Part shown: piece by piece, positions 35,185-45,589 of the stretch
Numbering within the stretch: the stretch's first letter is position 1
Layout of the letters: the number at the start of each line of letters is the position of its first letter
NCBI GenBank assembly: GCA_905160935.1
Contig: CAJHZI010000458.1
Location: 1,127,001 to 1,191,000, forward strand
DNA: 64,000 bases
Direction of reading: 5' to 3'
Source: Enchytraeus crypticus
Taxonomy: Eukaryota > Annelida > Clitellata > Enchytraeida > Enchytraeidae
Program-made: the position numbers and the translations under genes
The notes under the pieces: generated by a model
What the model was told of the DNA's origin: nothing
Seen by the model: the letters and a program-made list of their open reading frames with translations, nothing else
Database searches by the model: none

Positions 35185-38100
35185 GTAAGTCTCATATTTT
35201 ATCCTTAAACTCATTTCAGTTTTTAAACCAACAATTGGTATAATAATATAAAATCTCTGTAGGAGCATGATGAAGCATGCAGTGTGATGCAACATTTGTA
35301 TTCATAGTCAGTGTCTGCATATAATACTATACTACTTAATTCTTCTCAACTTATTGTTTGACTGAGTGAATGAGGTAAAGCTGGCAAAGCTAAGGTTAAC
35401 GTCAGTTTCCTCACTCGAAAGCGATGTCAGATGAAGTATTGTTGTGTCGGTAGTTGATTAATTGAATGAATTTTAGTGTCATTAACTGATTACAGATGCA
35501 GTACGATGGAGTACTGCTGTGCCGGCAAGTGCTGCAAAACCTTTGGTGAATTCATGCAGTACTGGCATTTCTGGTTAGTATGTCAGTTACATGTCTTCAT
35601 GTCAAAGTATATGATGTCCACTTTATTTATTCTGAAGAATTGGAATAGATTTTTTATGAACATGAAGAGAAGCCTAATTTAACAATTTTACATCTCATCA
35701 TTTAATGTTTTCAAAGCTTTAGTTGTCAACAACCCCAAAATAAGGGACTTGAAAACAGATGTGTAATGATAAATTTATATTATGAGACAAAAAATTGCCA
35801 TTTAAGCATATACCTATCAGCTTATATCGCTAACTACAGTCGTTTTAGAATGTTAGAATGAGTATCTGTATCTAAAGCACTTAGTTACATTGGTGTATAC
35901 CCAACTTCTCTGCAGTACTGCTTTAAGCTCATCTTTATTTCCTGCTGAAAATGTGAACCCTAGACATTTCTGCAACACTATTCAAAATAAAACAATCGTT
36001 ACTCTGGCTTTGTTGATGAATTTGTATGTATGTATGAATTTGTATCAGTATGTGCGGGTTCAAATCCTGGGCTCGCCCATCACTGACATCGCTTTCGAGT
36101 GAGGAAACTGACGTTAACATTAGCCTTGCTTACCCTTGCCATATTTAATTGAAGACCTTATTTTTATCAATGTTTTTGTAGTGAAATGTAAAAAAAATGA
36201 AATGTTATGTTACATTTATTCTAAATGTTTTGTAGTGAATGTCAATTCTGAAATTGAGGATGTCTTCTATAAAATTACCATAACTTAATCGCTTTTGTAC
36301 CCACCTTTATAACACTTGAAAGAGCAAAGTTGAACTGCCTTCTCCCTCTATTATGTGTACTAATTAATATAGAAATAAAGAAATGACAAAACTGTCGATT
36401 ACACACAGTGGCCTATAAAGAATGGGTCAAGTTTGTACGCTAATGTCTGCGGATTGAAGAAATAAAATTTAACCAAATTTTATGTTTTATTAAATATTTA
36501 TATGGAATAAAAAGAGTGGAAATTTGGTGATAAAAGCTGGTAAAGCTAAGGTTAACGTCAGTTTCCTCACTCGAAAGCGATGTCAGTGATGGGCGAGCCC
36601 AGGATTTGAACCCGCATCAACTGATCTGCGGTCGAGTGTTAGCACACACACCCTACATATACAAGTGTTATCACCGACTTCGCCACTGGCTCCAGCCAGT
36701 GGCTCCAGCCAGTGGCGAAGTCGGTGATAACACTTGTGTATGTAGGGTGTGTGTGCTACTGATAATGTGCTGTGCACACTTGTATGTGTAGGGTGTGTAC
36801 ACTTGTCTGTGTAGGTTGTGTACATTTGTATGTGTATTTGTAGCGTGTGTACGCAACTATTCTTGTAGGGAGTGAACACTTGTCTATTTATGGTGTGTGT
36901 GCTGCTGATAGTGCTGCTGTATACACTTGTATGTGTAGGGTGTGTACACTTGTATGTGTAGGGTGTGCACACTTGTATGTGTAGGGTGTGCACACTTGTA
37001 TGTGTAGGGTGTGCACACTTGTATGTGTAGGTGTGAACACTTGTATGTGTAGGGTGTGCACACTTGTATGTGTAGGGTGTGCACACTTGTATGTGTAGGT
37101 GTGAACACTTGTATGTGTAGGGTGTGTACACTTGTATGTGTACACTGTGTACACTTGTATGTGTACACTGTGTACACTTGTATGTATACACTGTGTACAC
37201 TTGTATGTGTACACTGTGTACACTTGTACGTGTAGGGTGTGTGTGCTGCTGATAGTGCTTCTATGCACATGTGGTGGCTGCTGGTACGCCAGGCACTACT
37301 ACCACATGAAGGCTCTCTACACTGACGCACTCGGCTCTGCTGCACCACCCTCGTCCAACAGGTGGCGTCCTCGTCGTCCCTTCATCACCACTTGGGGGGT
37401 TCTGCTCCCCAGTGTCAGGAATATCCTCCGCCAACAACAGCGCCAACAGCAACAACAACATCAACAGCTCATAGCCGGTAGTGGTCTTCTGTTTCTTGTT
37501 TTAAAGAAGGCATTCTACCTGTCGATCAGTATTAGATGTTTAGTGTAAATTAAATGGATTTATGTCGTTTATTTGGCTTTACATCATCATCACCTTCCCT
37601 TGAATCCCAGTTTAAATAAGGTCGGGATACTAATAGACTGTCTGGAGCCCAGGCGCTCACCAACCGAATGCCCTTTCTGACTTTGTGTTTGTATGGATTT
37701 ACAAAATCATTAAATTGGATAAATGATCTCTCTCTCTTAGTGCACTGCCTACTGGCAGGTCCATGGTACATAATTCCTCCACTCTTCTCTGTCTTCCGCC
37801 TTCCTCTTTATTTCCACATATGAGTGGGACTTTAAATCATCTAACATACCTAATCTCGGCCTGCCCCTGCCTCTTTTTCCTTCTTTTTCTTTGGATAAAT
37901 GATATCCATTGATTAATCTCGTTTGTCAATGATTGCATTTGTTGGTACTTCCAAGGCCTGTACTCGTATTCACAGTAAAAAAAACAAAAAATCAATCGGT
38001 TTCTTCAGTTAAAAGAGCAATGCCGTTATCTAGTCATAAATAATGTATTACATTGTGTAAGAGAGAGCACTAGAAGGCTACAAACTGAAAAATCTTAAGT

Positions 38101-39584
38101 TATGCATGTTTTTTCTTTGTAACTCCCGTGACACTTAGTTACGCCACTAAACTATAGGTAATTTAAACTCTGTTTAAATAACAAGGTTTCTAATTACACT
38201 ACTCTGCAATTATTTATAAGTATGTATTGTAATTATGTTAATTTTTGTTTCATATCGTATGACGTGTGTTATCTATCTGTGGTTATCAGATTGTTGTGAA
38301 ATAAACAAAGATATATGTACTTTTCTGTCTAATTAGAAGTGATATTGTGATTTGTATTTTAACAAGTGCTACAATTGCATTCTTATTTAACTGAAATGAT
38401 AAATTTCTTACACATTGAGTAATCTGTATGTTCAATTTCATTATTGTAAAAATGCTACCAGGTTTAATGAAAATGTTATCATAACTATATTTAATATGAA
38501 AAGAGGATTCAGGGTAAACATTATTTTTTTCTCAGGGAATGATGACCCTGCCCAGTAAATGTTAGTCAAATCTGAGGAAGGCACAACGGGCCCACCTCGT
38601 CATAAGCAGAATCCGTGAAGAATAATAATGTATCAAAAGGAATGTTAGATGATTTAAAAATCCACTCAGATGCGCACATGAAGAGGAAAACTGAAGATAT
38701 ATATCATGGACCTGTCAGTAGACAGTGCACTAAGAGAGAAAGAGAGTGATTTAATTTGAACTCATTTAGTACTCTAAAGTTTAACAAAATGTAGTTTAAC
38801 TATTATTTTCTAATTAATAGCTGTAAAGCGTTGGCTGAAGTTAATGCCACAACATTAACACTACAAGGATGTAGCTGAGATGTATTCAAGGATGTAGCTG
38901 AGATGTACTAATACATCTCAGCTACATCCTTGGAGTCATATTAGATATAAAACTGTGACGTTCTGGTATTATATGTGTTTGTCTCTGTTGATTGACTATG
39001 GATAACTTGCTGTAGATTGTGTACAATCATAGATGTCTGTGTTCCAGATTGTGTAAAATCATGGATATCTGTGTTGTAGATTGTGTACAATCATGGTTGT
39101 CTGTGTTGTAGATTGTGTAAAGTCATGGATGTCTGTGTTGTAGACTGTGTAGAATCATGGTTGTCTGTGTTGTAGATTGTGTAAAATCATGGTTGTCTGT
39201 GTTCTAGATTGTGTAAAATCATGGTTGTCTGTGTTGTAGATTGTGTAAAATCATGGTTGTCTGTGTTCTAGATTGTGTAAAATCGTGGTTGTCTTTGTTG
39301 TAGACTGTGTACAATCATGGTTGTGTTGCAGATAGTGTGGAAGTATGGTTTCACTTATTGCAGGTTCTGTACGAAGGGACTCAAGTATTATGAGAAGACA
39401 ACCTCAGCCACACAGATTGGTGACCCCTGCCGCAGCCTCCCTGCTAGAGGATGCTAACAAGTCTAGACCTGTGGAGGGGCTGCTAGCTAACTCCCCTCCC
39501 CCTGCCTACGTGGAGGCTGTCCCACCCTCAGATACCATCTCCCTCCCTCCTTCCTACTCCTCTACTGTCGTTCATCAAATATGA
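35129..39584 (+). CDS. VOPP1/WBP1-like membrane protein with PY motifs (four exons, first exon missing)
   Basis: Single-pass endolysosomal-type membrane protein family whose cytosolic PPxY motifs bind WW-domain proteins such as NEDD4-type ligases. Exons 35129-35184, 35496-35573, 37236-37477 and 39364-39584 join with matching phases to 198 visible residues. The lumenal part has CSYFD and the cysteine pattern EYCCAGKCC, the same spacing as human VOPP1 (CWYFE, DCCGSRCC). YWHFW then leads into a membrane segment VCVLLIVLLCTC followed by WYARHYY. The cytosolic part has a Gln-rich stretch and ends with PPPAY and PPSY. Phase 0 at the first visible exon means an upstream exon with the signal peptide is needed, and I could not find it. 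Three-residue spacing between the CC pairs favours VOPP1 over WBP1. Minisatellites crowd both long introns. Confidence 0.85.
35383..35430 (-). repeat. SINE A fragment between VOPP1-like exons
   Basis: Only the 3-prime end of the family: GCTAAGGTTAACGTCAGT, CCTCACTCGAAAGCGATGTC. Severely truncated. Confidence 0.87.
35496..35573 (+). CDS. VOPP1-like exon, CCxxxCC motif
   Basis: Acceptor ATTACAG ends at 35495. Encodes CSTMEYCCAGKCC and then EFMQYWHF plus two bases of Trp. Donor GTTAGT at 35574. Confidence 0.88.
36030..36128 (+). repeat. SINE A, head-truncated
   Basis: GTATCAGTATGTGCGGGTTC, AAATCCTGGGCTCGCCCATC, CGAGTGAGGAAACTGACGTT. Very close to the family consensus. Confidence 0.93.
36535..36700 (-). 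repeat. SINE A with foreign segment in its head
   Basis: Reverse SINE A body (GCTAAGGTTAACGTCAGT to GATCTGCGGTCGAGTGTT), then about 30 bases of the neighbouring minisatellite in reverse (GCACACACACCCTACATATA), then the SINE head CGACTTCGCCACTGGCTCC. Confidence 0.9.
36641..36757. repeat. Long palindrome made of SINE head plus exon-like minisatellite
   Basis: Arms 36641-36690 and 36708-36757 pair with a single mismatch around a 17-base centre. Each arm contains the SINE A head and the words AGCACACACACCCTAC or TGTAGGGTGTGTGTGCT, the latter a copy of the start of the exon at 37236. Confidence 0.9.
36740..37244 (+). repeat. Minisatellite that copies the VOPP1-like splice acceptor
   Basis: About 20 units near 22-24 bp (CACTTGTATGTGTAGGGTG), turning into ACACTGTGTACACTTGTATG variants at the right end. 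The last GTGTAG is the predicted acceptor of the exon at 37236. Copies of the exon start, GGTGTGTGTGCTGCTGATAG, also occur at about 36745 (one change) and 36893. Long open frames here on both strands are by-products of the array. Confidence 0.93.
37236..37477 (+). CDS. VOPP1-like exon, membrane segment and Gln-rich part
   Basis: Completes Trp, then VCVLLIVLLCTCGGCWYARH, a linker (SSNRWRPRRPFITTW), a Gln run (RQQQRQQQQQHQQ) and LIA plus one base. Donor GTAGTG at 37478. It is the only frame open across the segment. Confidence 0.85.
37580..37700 (+). repeat. Repeat F copy
   Basis: CATCATCATCACC, CCTTGAATCCCAGTTTAAA, GGTCGGGATACTAATAGACT, CGAATGCCCTTTCTGAC. Confidence 0.85.
37725..37885 (-). repeat. 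Repeat H, LINE 3-prime tail
   Basis: TTAGTGCACTGCCTACTGGC, GGTCCATGGTACATAATTCC, CTTCTCTGTCTTCCGCCTTC, TTTAAATCATCTAACATACC. Confidence 0.85.
38525..38755 (+). repeat. Repeat H copy with upstream shared segment
   Basis: CCCTGCCCAGTAAATGTTAG, CTGAGGAAGGCACAACGGGC, GATGATTTAAAAATCCACTC, CATGGACCTGTCAGTAGACA. Same order as 52500-52735. Confidence 0.85.
38864..38932. repeat. 21-bp perfect hairpin with a tandem copy of one arm
   Basis: Arms 38887-38907 and 38912-38932 pair perfectly around four bases. An extra direct copy of the left arm word AAGGATGTAGCTGAGATGTA stands at 38865. Confidence 0.93.
39010..39335 (+). repeat. About 32-bp minisatellite next to the last VOPP1-like exon
   Basis: Nine to ten units of GTAGATTGTGTAAAATCATG plus GTTGTCTGTGTT. 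The array stops about 30 bases before the exon at 39364. Confidence 0.94.
39364..39584 (+). CDS. VOPP1-like last exon with PPPAY and PPSY motifs
   Basis: Acceptor TATTGCAG ends at 39363. Completes Gly, then SVRRDSSIMRRQPQP, and ends SPPPAYVEAV, SLPPSYSSTVVHQI and TGA. Both PY motifs fit WW-domain binding. Confidence 0.9.
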
Positions 39585-42450
39585 TCTCACTCAATTAGTA
39601 AATCACTGGATCTCGCTACTTATCAAATTTCTATTATTATTTGATTAACCGAGAGATCCTAACCTTGTTTTGAAATTATCTATTATTGTGCGCTCTCTTT
39701 TTTGGAGTTTTGTCAAATGGAATTCTTCATCCGGTTTGTTGATGATCTTATTGTGTAAATGATTTAATCAGTTCCGGGATTGTATTAATAGCAAAAATGT
39801 TGTTACAAGATTGCAAAAATGTTGTTTCATATTGTCGTTCAAGAAATTTACTATGTAGTAGATTTGTAGTAATCTAGGAAGCTAATTGTATTCAATTTCA
39901 AGTACTTCAATGTATATTTTAATCATTTATATGTTTAGTAAATAATTGAGCAAGAGATAGCTCTGATTGATTGAGTAACCTTAGCTGATTAATAATTCTA
40001 TCATTTTGTCTGCACTCTGGATGTTTTTGATATCCTATTGATTGGTCTAGTAGTGTGCATTTCTCTATTGACGTTGTGAATTTTTTGGTCATCTAATTGC
40101 ACATTGCAGAACGCACATGTTTACAAAGCTGCCTTGCTGAAGTTTCTGATTTGTGTGCTTGTAGTTTTCTTACTCAGTAATCGCTGCTGTTCATAACGCC
40201 GTGCATTGCGGCTATTGCCTACTTGATAATGATCTTCCAGTACCATGGGTTTTTTGTTGTAGACTTACCTGGGTTTGAACCCAAGATTTTTTATTCTGAA
40301 GCACGTACTGTATCGTTTGAGGTAAACCTCTCGTCAGAAAATGAATGTGAATTATGGCATGTATTGAGATTAATTTTAACTTCGTTCTATATATAATCTT
40401 AGTTTTTAAATCGTCTTTTGTTTGTAGACTTGAAAGTACTCTTAGATAAATAATCTTGGTGTTTAATCTTTTTTTATAAAGTTTTTCACAACTGTTTAAA
40501 GGCATTCCCAATGTAGTCATTCCCAATGTAGTCATTCCCAATGTAGTCATTCCCAATGTAGTCATTCCCAATTGACATCGATTACCGCAGCAGTCTTACA
40601 TTACTGATGCCATAAATAATCATACCATAAGGGATCTCGATTGGATCTACCCATTCAAGAATTAAATCCATTGTAAATGTATATGTTTATAAGAGGTTAC
40701 TAAAGCATGTATGATAGTGGAAAGATGTAACCCTGAGGCATGATTAATCTGTTCGTACTTATAGCCCCCGGCTGTAATTTCTCTGATGGATGCTCATCAT
40801 CGATAGCTGAAGAAATGCATGAAAGAATTTAAAACCCAAGTCTTCTATTTAATTAGCAAGTAGCAAGTATTTAATACAGTGTTCTATTCAGGACTAATAA
40901 TATAAGTCAGTTTTGTGTAAACGAGCTGCATTATAATGTATGATGTGAGACTTCTTTATCTCTACATTGTTTATGCTTTGTTAACTCTTGAACTTTTGTT
41001 TGAAGATATTTCGTATTTGGCTTTATTCACTCGTTAACTTTGTTATTGCTAACACTGAGATTTGAGTAACTTTCTGTACGCTGCAAATCAAGTGGGTTTC
41101 TTGTTGAACAGTACTAATCAATCTTCATCACCTCTGTCTGGTTTCTTGATGAATAGCACTAGTCAATAGCTCTGTCAATAACTCAATTATATTATAATCG
41201 TGAACAATATTCCATTGCGTTGACGAGAATGCGTCAAGCGTTTTTTCAATCAGATCAGACATTCTGGTCTTCTGCAGCTATTTTTACAATTTCGAAGCTC
41301 AACGTAGTTGTTTCGACTTAGTCGTATTGTGTGTATTTAGTGTCAAGTGTTCTAGTCGCTTTTCCAATCACTGGTCTCATCTTTGTGTTCATTTTGTAGT
41401 CTTTGTTGTTGTGTAGTTGTTTTACTTACGAATTATTTGTAAGTTGAATAATGACTTGTATTGAAGGGCAGGTTTTTATTCTGAGTATCTGAACGAAGAG
41501 CATGTTCAGATTTTTTATATCTACTGTATATTTCAAGTTTCTCTTAACAAGATTAAGTTCTTTATAATTCCTTTATGTGTAAATTTTACAGTGTGAATGA
41601 AATGGTAAAGAATATAAATTTTTAAAGCTAAGCTAAACAGCTAAACATCTCTTTAATTCTATATTACAGTAAATACTATCAGAGATAGTCCTGCTAGGAT
41701 TCGAATCAATGATCTTTGGGTTTAATATACAAGATGGCTTGGTCACGATTGGCTTATACTAGCTTGCCTCTTACTACGCAATTTAATGTTAGCAATTTAA
41801 ATGATTTCATATCTTATAATCTGATCACCTGACTGTCGGTGGTAGAGTTTAATAGCATTATCCGTGCATTTAATTATATAATGCATAAATTAAATGAAAT
41901 TTAAATTAAAAAGAAATTTAACTACCTTTTAGTTTAAATACTTCGTAAACAATCGTCAGCTTCTGAATGACAGCGAGTGAAGATATTGAAGAACATATTA
42001 AAAACTATTATTATATTTCTTTTCTTGTTTTTTTTTCTGTTACACTATTTGAACTTCGGATTTTAACGAATTTCTATTCTTAAATCTGTTCACCTCTATG
42101 AAGTTAGCTTCGAGTACTAAACAGACGCCATGTTTTGTTTATAGTCTGTAGTACAAACAATTGAGACAAGTGACCATTACTATTCTGATTTACATTCTCT
42201 TAGCGTTGTTTAGCCTAGCTGAAGCTGTCTTAGCATATGAAGATAATAACCTAATGAACTTCTGACCTATTGAAGGTCATTAGGTCAGAAAAATTCTGCG
42301 ATGTTTACGAGTTCTCATTAACGAACCAAATAGAAAGGTGAATGTTTGAATTTCTAATGGAATTGTAGAATGCAAAATTGGAAATATCTTTTACTGTCAC
42401 TAGTAGGCCTCTTCTAGTCCGTCCAGCATTGAATTAACTGCTTTATCAAC
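39585..42450. other. AT-rich stretch downstream of the VOPP1-like gene
   Basis: Probably 3-prime UTR followed by intergenic DNA. Holds a 15-bp minisatellite at 40503-40577. No further gene recognised. Confidence 0.55.
40503..40577. repeat. 15-bp minisatellite
   Basis: Five near-perfect copies of CATTCCCAATGTAGT. Confidence 0.95.
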
Positions 42451-42454
42451 TGTT

Positions 42455-42520
42455 GATAATAATAAAAAATAAATAAATAAAGGTTTAGCGTCCGTTTCCT
42501 CATACAAGGATGATGTCGGA
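42455..42520 (+). repeat. Repeat C fragment
   Basis: AATAAAGGTTTAGCGTCCGT, TCATACAAGGATGATGTCGG after an AAT-rich run. Confidence 0.85.
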
Positions 42521-42594
42521 ATGGTCACGTTGTAGTAAAACTCCCATTCTCTTAGTAAATAAATTACTCGTGGGAGTGAGTCAGCAGACTTGAT

Positions 42595-43412
42595 ACTTTT
42601 ATCTTTGGTCTGTATGCGAGTTCTAAATGTTCATCATACTTTTAGCTATATGCGATTGTTGAATATTCCTATGCGAATTTTGAATGTTCGTACCGAGTGT
42701 CAAATGTTTGTGAGGGTTGAATATTCATATGCGAGTGTTGAGTGTTCGTATGCTAGTGTAGAGTGTTTTCAATCGTATGCGAGTGTTGGTTCATATGCGA
42801 GTGTTGAGTGTTCGTATGCGAGTGTTGAGTGTTCGTATGCTAGTGTAGAGTGTTTTCAATCGTATACGAGTGTTGGTTCATATGCGAGTGTTGAGTGTTT
42901 GTATGCGAGTGTTGAGTGTTCGTATGCTAGTGTAGATTGTTTTCAATCGTAGGCGAGTGTTGGTTCATATGCGAGTGTTGAGTGTTCGTATGCGAGTGTT
43001 GAGTGTTCGTATGTTAGTGTAGAGTGTTTTCAATCGTATGCGAGTGTTGGTTCATATGCGAGTGTTGAGTGTTCGTATGCGAGTGTTGAGTGTTCGTATG
43101 CTAGTGTTGAGTGTTCGTATGCTAGTGTAGATTGTTTTCAATCGTAGGCGAGTGTTGGTTCATATGCGAGTGTTGAGTGTTCGTATGCGAGTGTTGAGTG
43201 TTCGTATGTTAGTGTAGAGTGTTTTCAATCGTATGCGAGTGTTGGTTCATATGCGAGTGTTGAGTGTTCGTATGCGAGTGTTGAGTGTTCGTATGCTAGT
43301 GTTGAGTGTTCGCATACGAGTGTTGAGTGTTCATATGCGAGTGTTGAGTGTTCGTATGCGAGTTTTGAATGTTCATATGCGAGTGTTGAATGTTCATATA
43401 CGAGTGTTGAGG
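42595..43412 (+). repeat. 21-bp minisatellite with an 87-bp higher-order unit
   Basis: Basic unit GAGTGTTGAGTGTTCGTATGC (21 bp). Subunits of 18, 21, 21 and 27 bp form an 87-bp higher-order unit whose first subunit (GAGTGTTGGTTCATATGC) starts at 42781, 42868, 42955, 43042, 43150 and 43237. The spacing is 87 except for one 108-bp unit that gained a 21-bp subunit. Because 21 is divisible by three, frames stay open on both strands, but no gene is implied. Confidence 0.95.
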
Positions 43413-44420
43413 TTAACGTGTTCATGTGAACTCTTCCATCATTGGAGGTATTACATTCATTGTAGCATGTTTATCAATAGATAGGTGTTATAGATATGCC
43501 ATCCTCTGTAATGCTGAGATTGTGCTGTTTATGATATGATGCTGGCTTTGTGATGTGTGATATGATAAGATATGATGTGTAAATGATGTGATATATGTAA
43601 ATGATAAGCGCCAACAAAAGGCAACGATAACTAATAACTATGGAGTGGAAAAAGGAGGAAGTAACGACAACTACAAAAGCAGCAATCAAAAGAAAGGAAA
43701 CTACTGCACATGCGTATGACATGTGTGTAACTATACAGAATAAAAATGTTACAAATAATAAAAAATTCATATGTGTAAATTGCATGTATAGAATACTACT
43801 AAAACAAAAACAATATCGGTTAGAAATAAACAATAACCAAGTGTTCGAAATAATATGTATGATATGATAACGATGCTGGTGCTGTTGTGTTAATGATATG
43901 ATGCTAGTGTTGTGTGGTTGATAACTTTACTCTTGATGCAGTTGTTACGTGCATTTTCATTCTTTTCGTCGTTTTAGTGATTTTTTCTCGGCAGCTCAGT
44001 ATGTAATGTATATATTATCTTATTACGGTGTTGCTTTTAGTGTGCTGTGTTTCGCTGTGTGAATATCGCCTGCAGTAACATTGGCTTTTAACTGTACAAC
44101 TTTCAAACACGTGCTTGCAGAGAATTAATTTCACCAAATATTGATATTATTTATTCTACACATTATTGTTCACGAATTCACTTCCTGTTGAGAATAAATG
44201 AAAAATAAAATGAAATTGATGTGTCACATGTTGTCCCACTATCAGTAAACTTTCTGTATTTATAATGAATTTGATTTTTTCCAGGATAAAAAGTCTTTCG
44301 CCAACAGTTCTTTGTATTTGGAGGAACATCATACTGTTATGAAATGAAATACTCTGATGAAATCTAGACCTAAATTTATAGATCTATGGAATGAAAATAA
44401 CAGTGAGTAATATTGAGAAA
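43413..44420. other. Intergenic stretch without recognised genes
   Basis: TGATATGATG-rich at 43540-43600 and a 5S-SINE word (AAAAGGCAACGATAACTAAT) at 43612-43640. Nothing coding is supported. Confidence 0.5.
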
Positions 44421-44423
44421 CTC

Positions 44424-44560
44424 GAGGCACTTTTGTGTCACACGTGTCACTGCTGTGTCACACGAGGCACTGTTGTATCACACGAGACACTGTTATGTCA
44501 CACGAGGCACTGCTGTGTCACACGAAGCACTGCCGTGTCACAAAGAGGCACTGTTGTGGC
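44424..44560 (+). repeat. 20-bp minisatellite
   Basis: About seven units of CACGAGGCACTGTTGTGTCA. Confidence 0.93.
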
Positions 44561-44584
44561 ACGTAAATCTACGGCTCTATATGA

Positions 44585-45155
44585 GGAGGTGTAGAACATG
44601 CAGCCCCTCACAGGTGTAGAACAGGCAACCTCTCACAGGTGTAGCACAGGCAGCCTCTCACAGGTGTAGAACAGGCAACCTCTCACAGGTGTAAAACAGG
44701 CAGCCTCTCACATGTGTAGAACAGGCAACCTCTCACAGATGAAGAACAGGCAACCTCTCACAGGTGTAGAACAGGCAACCTCCTAGGTGTAGAATAGGCA
44801 GCCTCTCACAGATGAAGAACAGGCAACCTCTCACAGGTGTAGAACAGGCAGCCTCTCACAGGTGTAAAACAGGCAGCCTCTCACATGTGTAGAACAGGCA
44901 ACCTCTCACAGGTGTAGAACAGGCAACTTCTCTAGGTGAAGAACAGGCAACCTCTCACAGGTGTAGAACAGGCAGCCTCTCACAGGTGTAAAACAGGCAG
45001 CCTGTCACATGTGTAGAACAGGCAACCTCTCACAGGTGTAGAACAGGCAACTTCTCTAGGTGAAGAACAGGCAACCTCTCACAGGTGTAGAACAGGCAAC
45101 CTCTAAGGTGTAGAACAGGCAACCTCTCAGGTGTAGAACAGTCCCTACGTCACCG
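44585..45155 (+). repeat. About 25-bp minisatellite
   Basis: More than 20 units of GGTGTAGAACAGGCAACCTC plus TCACA. Variant units (GATGAAGAACAGG, shortened CTCTAGG) recur in the same order, suggesting larger duplications inside the array. Confidence 0.94.
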
Positions 45156-45404
45156 GTGTAGAATACTCACAGTTTGGAAGGCAGCTGAGTCTTGTGGCGC
45201 AGTAGAGACTGATCGATATCTGAGACTCTAGAACAGCCTGCAATTTATCCGAAAATAAATCTAAATGTAAAATAAAACACATTTAAGCTAAAGTTTAAAG
45301 CCTAGTCTAATCGCAGATTACTGCTTTCCTGTTTCGCTAGTTAGCCAGCTACTGCTCGTCATGTAACGAACATTCACAGATTTTCATACCTCAAGTATAA
45401 AATC

Positions 45405-45483
45405 GATCTGTAGTGATGTGTGCTGTGGGGACGTTGGATGAGGACACGGACGTTAAACCTTTATTATTATTATTATTATTATT
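45405..45483 (-). repeat. Repeat C end fused to the HAO2-like terminal exon
   Basis: Minus-strand reading gives (TAA)n, AATAAAGG, TTTAACGTCCGTGTCC. The (TAA)n starts inside the oxidase stop codon, and AATAAA (plus-strand 45460-45465) lies about 20 bases after it. Confidence 0.88.
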
Positions 45484-45589
45484 AAGTAATTAACGGTAGT
45501 ATTGTGAAGCCTGTGATACCTGACAGACACATGGCTACTTTAAATTCCTGCTTCAAGATGTTCAGCATTTGCTTTACTCCCTCTCCACC
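45482..45589 (-). CDS. HAO2: HAO2-like exon 7
   Basis: [24 protein letters not shown], ending LIT and TAA. Acceptor TTGCAG. A cryptic donor-like CAG/GTATCA occurs inside (after CLS), so an alternative ending is possible. Confidence 0.88.
   Translation of the reverse strand, partial: GGEGVKQMLNILKQEFKVAMCLSGITGFTILPLIT

Noticed and set aside
36583-37348. Long reading frames on the minus strand with HTSVHxxHIQVYT repeats
   Set aside because: They are translations of the minisatellite; three overlapping frames are open at once, which is expected of an array and not of a gene.
42590-43484. Heptapeptide-repeat frames (YASVECS on plus, LAYEHST on minus)
   Set aside because: The 21-bp period keeps frames open on both strands; there is no start context, splice evidence or family similarity.
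44585-45155. Regular array resembling a CRISPR locus
   Set aside because: Units are directly adjacent without unique spacers, and the genome is animal.
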